Shown here: one piece after another, positions 13,231 to 17,726 of the stretch
Numbering within the stretch: position 1 is the first letter of the stretch
How the letters are laid out: the number at the start of each line of letters is the position of its first letter
Source: Ruminococcaceae bacterium UBA5423
Lineage (GTDB): Bacteria > Bacillota > Clostridia > Oscillospirales > Acutalibacteraceae
Length of the DNA: 17,726 nucleotides
Direction: 5' to 3'
NCBI GenBank assembly: GCA_002409375.1
Contig: DHNF01000151.1
Coordinates: 822-18,547, forward strand
Position numbers and translations under genes: made by a program
The notes under the pieces: generated by a model
What the model was told of the DNA's origin: nothing
Database searches by the model: none
The model's input: the letters and a program-made list of their open reading frames with translations, nothing else

Positions 13231-13265
13231 GTACACAAAGCTTTATATAAAAAGTTTTTGTGTAC
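13231..13265 (+). promoter_or_regulatory. Palindromic hairpin in the leader of secreted protein B
   Basis: GTACACAAA (13231-13239) pairs with TTTGTGTAC (13257-13265), with an inner CTTT/AAAG pair, 35 nt in all. Not followed by T residues, so more likely an RNA structure or operator than a terminator. A related half-site GTACAAAAG recurs at about 13331. Confidence 0.5.
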
Positions 13266-13362
13266 AAATAATACTCTTGTCACTTAGAATCCTCAAAAAG
13301 GGCATTATTCATCCGATGAAACATGGAGATGTACAAAAGACTACTGAAAGGATTTGTTAATT

Positions 13363-13740
13363 ATGTTAAAAAAGAGATTGTTGTCTATATCAATGATAGT
13401 CGCTGCATTTTTTCTAACGGTAATACCTGCTTCTGCGGCCTCAGCAAATGTAACCTTATACACAAATCAAACAACTGCTTTTAGTTCAATAATTCAAGGC
13501 AAAAAAGCCACATTTAATGCTTCCAATAGTAGTTCATCTTTACATAAGGTTTATGCAACCGCACAAGAAAAGTCAGGTTTGATTTTTGCAGATAATAGCC
13601 AAAAATTGATGAGTCCAGGCACATCCGTCAGTAATGTAAATACACAAGAATTTCTTTCGTCCCGTGAGTGGAGGCTAGAATTAAACCCCCAAGGTTTAGG
13701 ATACACAAATTGTAGTGCCAGTGGCACCATATTCAACTAA
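13363..13740 (+). CDS. Small secreted protein B, unknown function
   Basis: 125 residues with a Sec signal peptide (MLKKRLLSISMIVAAFFLTV, cleavage near ASA at 23-25) and a mature part of about 100 residues. The mature part is rich in Ser, Asn and Thr, with a C-terminal stretch SREWRLELNPQGLGYTNCSA that looks like beta strands; one cysteine. ATG 13363 has AAAGGA 10 nt upstream; an in-frame TTG at 13354 is too close to it. It directly precedes the ABC genes and shares their promoter, so it is the best candidate for the substrate exported or handled by that transporter, or for the toxin against which the transporter protects. I do not see the Trp/His pattern of lactococcin 972, though the gene order (secreted peptide, large membrane protein, ATPase) is reminiscent of that family. 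Confidence 0.78.
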   Translation: MLKKRLLSISMIVAAFFLTVIPASAASANVTLYTNQTTAFSSIIQGKKATFNASNSSSSLHKVYATAQEKSGLIFADNSQKLMSPGTSVSNVNTQEFLSSREWRLELNPQGLGYTNCSASGTIFN

Positions 13741-13746
13741 CATAAT

Positions 13747-13796
13747 TTTGAGGATATATCCCCGCTTTATTTTGTCACGGGTGATATATCCTCAAA
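13747..13796 (+). terminator. Large hairpin between secreted protein B and the ABC genes
   Basis: Perfect 14-bp arms TTTGAGGATATATC (13747-13760) and GATATATCCTCAAA (13783-13796) with inner CCCG/CGGG pairing, 6 nt after the stop codon. No T-run follows (GTTTACTC). It likely acts as a partial terminator or 3'-end stabiliser, letting much more secreted-protein message accumulate than transporter message. Confidence 0.6.
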
Positions 13797-13844
13797 GTTT
13801 ACTCTGCAAAGCATTAATTAACAGTTTCTGTCGAGGTGAAACAC

Positions 13845-15752
13845 ATGACTAGTTTTAAACAAAGTTTGAAATTGTTTTATAAAGATAGATTTTTATCTAT
13901 CTCATTTTTAATTATTTTCATTATGCTAAATTTATGGCAACTCATGTCATTACAATATATTAATTTTGAACCAGGAGCAACTTCCCAACTGCGAAATAGT
14001 TTAATTGTCTCAATACTTTTCTTTATATATTTTATGTTTATATCTTATGAGTATTTGTATAAACTTAAATTTTATAATTTGGATGAATGTCTTGCGACAA
14101 CAAAAAAAGGTAGACAGATATTGATTTTAAATCAGTTATTTATAATTATTGCATTAGATATTTTTCTTGTTATTTTTGTATTGATATATAATTTATATGC
14201 CTATTTTAATTTGTCAGTTAATAGCACTAATTATCTTATCCATCTTATTTCTAATATTGCATTTGAAATGTTTTGTATTCCTATCTTAGGAATACTTATA
14301 GGTATATGTGCAGCGTTAGTTTTTAAGAGATTACACGCCTATCTTTTTATGACATTTTTTGCATTACTTACGAGTCCAATTTTTGAGGGCATAGCTTTTA
14401 CGATTTTTCAAACTACAGGCAAAAACATTTATCCTATATTCGAATTTTTCAATTTTTATTCACCATCACTAAACTGGGTAGATAATTATAGTTTTGGTTT
14501 TTCTCTGCTGCCATATAGGCTAGAATTGTTATTTATGTGGATGGGCATATTTGCCTCAATATTATTGTACAAGATGTCTCAAAACCGCAAATTTGTCTTA
14601 AAAATGCTGGCAGGGTTTTTCCTCATGTCGAGTATTTTAAACTTAATTTTATATATTCAACCATCGTCAAGACTGATAATGAGTAATAATCCAAGTGCTT
14701 GCCTTACTAATGATTATTTATATTACAATGATGTTAATCAAATTGAACAACCTGCTGGATTTGAAATTATTAAATATGAAATGAATATAGATATAAAAAA
14801 CTCATTATATGCAAAGGCCCAACTTTCAGTTGATAAAAACGATTTACCAAACTATATATTCACACTGCATCATGGATATAAAGTAAAAACAATAACTGAC
14901 CAAAATGGTACTGCCTTAAGATATACATGTAGCGGAGATTACATCAATGTTGAGAACAACGGGCTGAATCGCTTAGATAAAATAATTATTACATATAAGG
15001 GTTTTAACGCGAAATTCTACAGCAACGAACAGGGGATTTGCCTACCAGGGTACTTTCCGTTTTACCCTCATAGCGGATATAAGAAGATATATGATATTAC
15101 TGAGCAAGGATTTGAAAAAACTTTATTGCCTAAACCTGTTGAGTTTATTGTAAATATAAATTACAATAAACCTGTGTATTCTAATCTTAATCAACGACCT
15201 GATGGCAGTTTTTCAGGCAAAACTGATGGAATGACCCTAATTAGCGGTTTTTTGCAAACTATAACGGTTAACGACATTGAAATTATATACCCTTATCTTA
15301 TTCATACAGAATATAAGAAAAATAATATAACCAATTATATTAATATATTTCTCAACTCGAAGAAAGATAGTCGAATTATAAATAAAATTATTATACTGCC
15401 TAATTTGAATCTCTCAGAATATGAAGAGACAACCATTTATAATAATTATTTAACGACGTCCCAATTGTTTAATTTATCAAATAAGTATGAGCTTCAGACT
15501 ATAAATCGCGAGAAACGGCCGCTATATTTATGCATTAATACTTATAAAAACAATAAGGATATATTTAATCATACTGTTGAATGGGAGCAAGGACTACCCG
15601 AAGATATAACTAATAATAGATACTTTATGACCGTGTCGCAGATGATTGACTTGCTTGGTGAAGAAGCGTTTATGGAAAAGGCCAATGAATATATTGCAAA
15701 TGATAATGATGTCAGATCTATATCAGAATTTTTAAATGAAAGTATAAAATGA
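13845..15752 (+). CDS. Membrane protein with M1-aminopeptidase-like ectodomain lacking the zinc site (ABC permease type)
   Basis: 635 residues. The first ~272 contain about seven hydrophobic helices (roughly 15-35, 51-71, 92-120, 131-160, 165-188, 224-244, 250-271), like an ABC-2 permease. The remaining ~360 residues are outside and begin like the N-terminal beta-domain of M1 aminopeptidases: YEMNIDIKNSLYAKAQLSVD, IIITYKGF, the YFPFYPHSG block, and SGKTDGMTLISGF. The last 40 residues (MTVSQMIDLLGEEAFMEKAN onward) resemble the helix that ends the M1 catalytic domain. The zinc signature HExxH and GxMEN loop are absent, so the peptidase is either deleted or reduced to a binding scaffold. Full 'permease/M1 aminopeptidase' proteins are much longer. 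ATG 13845 follows GAGGTGA at 5-nt spacing; the stop overlaps the next frame. Strongly AT-rich. Family assignment is by eye. Confidence 0.8.
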   Translation: MTSFKQSLKLFYKDRFLSISFLIIFIMLNLWQLMSLQYINFEPGATSQLRNSLIVSILFFIYFMFISYEYLYKLKFYNLDECLATTKKGRQILILNQLFIIIALDIFLVIFVLIYNLYAYFNLSVNSTNYLIHLISNIAFEMFCIPILGILIGICAALVFKRLHAYLFMTFFALLTSPIFEGIAFTIFQTTGKNIYPIFEFFNFYSPSLNWVDNYSFGFSLLPYRLELLFMWMGIFASILLYKMSQNRKFVLKMLAGFFLMSSILNLILYIQPSSRLIMSNNPSACLTNDYLYYNDVNQIEQPAGFEIIKYEMNIDIKNSLYAKAQLSVDKNDLPNYIFTLHHGYKVKTITDQNGTALRYTCSGDYINVENNGLNRLDKIIITYKGFNAKFYSNEQGICLPGYFPFYPHSGYKKIYDITEQGFEKTLLPKPVEFIVNINYNKPVYSNLNQRPDGSFSGKTDGMTLISGFLQTITVNDIEIIYPYLIHTEYKKNNITNYINIFLNSKKDSRIINKIIILPNLNLSEYEETTIYNNYLTTSQLFNLSNKYELQTINREKRPLYLCINTYKNNKDIFNHTVEWEQGLPEDITNNRYFMTVSQMIDLLGEEAFMEKANEYIANDNDVRSISEFLNESIK

Positions 15753-15766
15753 AAGAGGGGAATATC

Positions 15767-16612
15767 TTGCTGGAGATAAAAGGGCTAACAAAAAGATTTG
15801 GAAAGAAAATAGTTCTTGATAATATTTCCTTTAATTTTGGTAGAGAAGTATATGGTCTACTTGCTCCGAATGGTGCGGGTAAAACAACTTTAATGCGTTG
15901 TATTACCCGATTGTATAATATACAAAGTGAGAAAATATTTTTTAATAACGTTTGTATTGTGAAAAATAAAGACTATCTTTCTCACTTGGGATATCTTCCT
16001 CAGGGATTTGGACTGTTTAAAGATCTTACAGTATTTGAAATGATGTTGCTTTTGGCAAATCTTAAAGATGTTGATTCTGCTATAGCGAAACCGATGGTTT
16101 TATCTTGTGTTGAGAGGGTTAACCTATCTGACCGTCTTGATAGTAAGGTTGGAAAACTATCTGGCGGAATGATCCGTCGGCTTGGAATCGCACAAGCTCT
16201 TTTAAACGATCCAGATATTATTATTTTTGATGAGCCTACAGCAGGTCTAGACCCTGAGGAACGTTTGAGATTTAAAAGTATAGTGGCGGATATAAAAAAA
16301 GACAAACTGATTATCATATCAACACATATTGTGGAAGATGTTGAGGCTCTGTGTGATAAAGTGGCAATAATGAGTAATAATAAAATTAATGTTTGCGGAA
16401 GTTGTAAAGAAATTCAAGACATAGCACAAAATAAAGTATACATTATCCCTGAGGAAAGGCTTAAGAGTATTAAAGGCAATTATGTCTTACAAAAGAAATT
16501 TGAGCGAGATGGTAATAAAATGCTCAGAATCCTCACAAATGAGTTACAAGAAATAAATCCTGCTACACCAAATGTTGAAGATGGATACATTTGCACTTTA
16601 AAAAATATATGA
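15767..16612 (+). CDS. ABC transporter ATP-binding protein
   Basis: 281-residue ATPase of the ABC-2 export type. Walker A is GLLAPNGAGKTT (30-41), with Ala in place of the usual first Gly. The Q-loop is YLPQ (Gln79), the signature LSGGM (131-135), Walker B IIIFDEPTAGLDP (Asp155/Glu156) and the H-loop STH (His187); all are functional. The last ~80 residues are a variable tail. I take TTG 15767 as the start because GAGGGG sits 6 nt before it and the protein then begins MLEIKGLTKRFG, the usual pattern. The alternative ATG 15749 overlaps the upstream stop as ATGA and adds six residues but lacks a good ribosome binding site. The next gene overlaps its stop by ATGA. Powers the two flanking membrane proteins. 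Confidence 0.95.
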   Translation: MLEIKGLTKRFGKKIVLDNISFNFGREVYGLLAPNGAGKTTLMRCITRLYNIQSEKIFFNNVCIVKNKDYLSHLGYLPQGFGLFKDLTVFEMMLLLANLKDVDSAIAKPMVLSCVERVNLSDRLDSKVGKLSGGMIRRLGIAQALLNDPDIIIFDEPTAGLDPEERLRFKSIVADIKKDKLIIISTHIVEDVEALCDKVAIMSNNKINVCGSCKEIQDIAQNKVYIIPEERLKSIKGNYVLQKKFERDGNKMLRILTNELQEINPATPNVEDGYICTLKNI

Positions 16613-17253
16613 ATATTAATATTAAGAGATTATTTTATCACTTTAAATGTCTTGGATTTTCATTTTTTGTTCCGTTAATTATAGTTAATATTGTTATCCC
16701 TACGCTAAATATATTGGTATTTTTAAAGTCCGGTATTACAGAAGAATTGTATACAAACATCCTACAGTATACTCAATGGTTACTACCATTCTTCTCTGTG
16801 TGGTGGGTATTATTTGTTTTACGAGAATACATAGAGCCGCAAGGGAATGAGCTTCTATATGTCTGTAAAAACAAATGCAAGCTAACAGATAGTATATATA
16901 TTTTTATAACATATATTATGAATATTTTTTTGCTATATTTTGCTTATTTCTTACTTTTTTCTAATATGAGGTATGAATTTATCAAAATCTTAAGCGTATG
17001 TATTTTCTATTTTGGATTAACCTACTTTTTTTGTTTTCTTACAAAATCAATAACACTTACGCTCATGCTTACGATTTTATATACTTTATGTTCTATTATA
17101 TTTTCAAGTCGATTAACTTTTCCACTATATTATTCCCTCGAAATCATTACTCTGCCTATCTTTATTGCAAACTATTTGCCATTATGTTTAATCGGAATTT
17201 TACTCTTGTCTTTAGGAGCTGTTTTAAACCTGAACAAGTTAAGATTTGTTTAA
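16609..17253 (+). CDS. Six-TM permease subunit of the ABC system
   Basis: 214 residues, almost entirely membrane: helices at about residues 13-37, 58-75, 90-113, 122-143, 146-166 and 183-212 separated by short loops, with a basic N-terminus (NINIKRLFYHFK). The topology fits an ABC-2 permease. ATG 16609 overlaps the ATPase stop (ATGA), giving tight translational coupling; the frame extends six codons earlier but only inside the ATPase gene. It lacks the large outside domain of the first membrane protein, so the two permeases probably form a heterodimer with the ATPase. It has the same extreme AT-rich coding as the other two genes. Last gene of the operon, with a terminator 40 nt later. Confidence 0.85.
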   Translation: MNINIKRLFYHFKCLGFSFFVPLIIVNIVIPTLNILVFLKSGITEELYTNILQYTQWLLPFFSVWWVLFVLREYIEPQGNELLYVCKNKCKLTDSIYIFITYIMNIFLLYFAYFLLFSNMRYEFIKILSVCIFYFGLTYFFCFLTKSITLTLMLTILYTLCSIIFSSRLTFPLYYSLEIITLPIFIANYLPLCLIGILLLSLGAVLNLNKLRFV

Positions 17254-17292
17254 TCTAATGTTAACAATCATCCCTTTATACTTTTTGTGCAA

Positions 17293-17331
17293 AACAGAAC
17301 CCTTGGACTTGATGCTTCCAAGGGTTCTGTT
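17293..17331 (+). terminator. Terminator of the export operon
   Basis: Perfect 15-bp stem AACAGAACCCTTGGA (17293-17307) with its complement (17317-17331), 9-nt loop. The T-run is poor (TTATAT), but the hairpin is very stable. The rest of the gap to 17512 shows nothing recognisable. Confidence 0.8.
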
Positions 17332-17512
17332 ATATCTACAAGCAGTTTATTTCTATTAATATGTATTTTATGGAACGCAATATACCAACTAGCGTATTTA
17401 GTTAATGACACTTAACAAACAGAAAAAGTCGCATAAATGCTGACTTCCAAAAGCGAACGATGATCATGGATGCGATCTGCGCTGCAAGCTAGATTCATTT
17501 CTTTATTTATAG

Positions 17513-17656
17513 ATATTCTCTAAAACCAATGAATCTGGAGCAACAATTATTATTGTCACGCACGATATGGATATTGCAAAATCATGTCGGCGGATTTTTT
17601 ACTTAGAGGACGGAAAGATTTTGCTTAGTATATATTTCCCCACTCCGGAAATTTAA
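17513..17656 (+). pseudogene. C-terminal remnant of an ABC transporter ATPase
   Basis: A 47-codon tail, reading SGATIIIVTHDMDIAKSCRR followed by IFYLEDGKI, then a stop. This is the H-loop (VTHD) and final strands of a MacB/LolD-type ATPase. A TAG lies immediately upstream (17510-17512), there is no start codon or Walker motif, and no matching N-terminal part precedes it, so it is a decayed leftover of a transporter deleted here. Confidence 0.75.
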
Positions 17657-17663
17657 AATTGGG

Positions 17664-17692
17664 TTGAATATTAAATGTATTTGGGTTACAAT
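17664..17692 (+). promoter_or_regulatory. Promoter of a gene entering at the right edge
   Basis: TTGAAT (17664-17669), 17-nt spacer, TACAAT (17687-17692), followed by AAGGA at 17710-17714 and an ATG at 17723. Confidence 0.65.
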
Positions 17693-17722
17693 AATGTCAT
17701 ACTATTCTGAAGGATGTTATTT

Positions 17723-17726
17723 ATGC
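17723..17726 (+). CDS. Start codon of a gene truncated by the right edge
   Basis: ATG 17723 with AAGGA 8 nt upstream and a good promoter before it. Only the start codon and one further base are present, so nothing can be said about the product. Confidence 0.5.

Noticed and set aside
13363..13740. Assignment of secreted protein B to the lactococcin 972 family
   Set aside because: Gene order is similar, but the mature protein lacks the His/Trp/Tyr pattern I would expect, so no family name is given.

Overview
The window looks like a chromosomal segment of a low-to-mid GC Clostridia member (Ruminococcaceae/Oscillospiraceae-like gut Firmicute). Support comes from GGAGG-type ribosome binding sites, consensus sigma-A promoters, a 58-residue S21, YqeG, a PadR/HAAS pair and a Firmicute-type mobilisation module. 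The species cannot be named from the sequence. Base composition changes along the window: the housekeeping left part is moderate, the mobilisation module (about 7.9-10.2 kb) is visibly GC-richer, and the export locus (about 11.7-17.3 kb) is strongly AT-rich, so it reads as a mosaic.

Region 1 (1-6.7 kb), backbone. A heterodimeric ABC exporter pair on the + strand (first half cut by the left edge) converges on a minus-strand cluster rpsU > yqeG > glnS, which has a near-perfect promoter before rpsU and a hairpin after it. Diverging from rpsU is a MarR-family gene broken by one missing base in an A-run; the shifted site is exactly the A AAA AAG slippery heptamer.

Region 2 (6.7-7.9 kb), tRNA-Leu neighbourhood. 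One intact tRNA-Leu(CAG) is preceded by two decayed tRNA-Leu copies. The two decayed copies bracket a small lipoprotein gene, and a roughly 80-bp leader is also duplicated. Several hairpins/terminators follow the intact tRNA.

Region 3 (7.9-11.7 kb), mobilisation module. On the minus strand lie mobC, a MOB_P-like relaxase, a second gene nested out of frame inside the relaxase C-terminal half (RSF1010 mobA/mobB-like layout), and a 58-codon gene that seems to start at AUU. Upstream of mobC is a dense run of inverted repeats (candidate oriT/control region), then a promoter-hairpin-T-tract unit that looks like a small RNA, and a gene for a Cys-motif protein resembling DUF6076. No integrase or replication protein is visible, so this is either an incomplete mobilizable element or one extending beyond what can be recognised.

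Region 4 (11.7-17.3 kb), the most interesting part. A PadR-like repressor and a HAAS-like one-TM protein are followed by two unrelated small secreted proteins and a translationally coupled three-gene ABC system: a membrane protein with an M1-aminopeptidase-like ectodomain lacking the zinc site, an ATPase, and a six-TM permease. I read this as a candidate secreted protein/bacteriocin export or self-protection system. A remnant of another ABC ATPase and the promoter and start codon of a further gene lie at the right edge.
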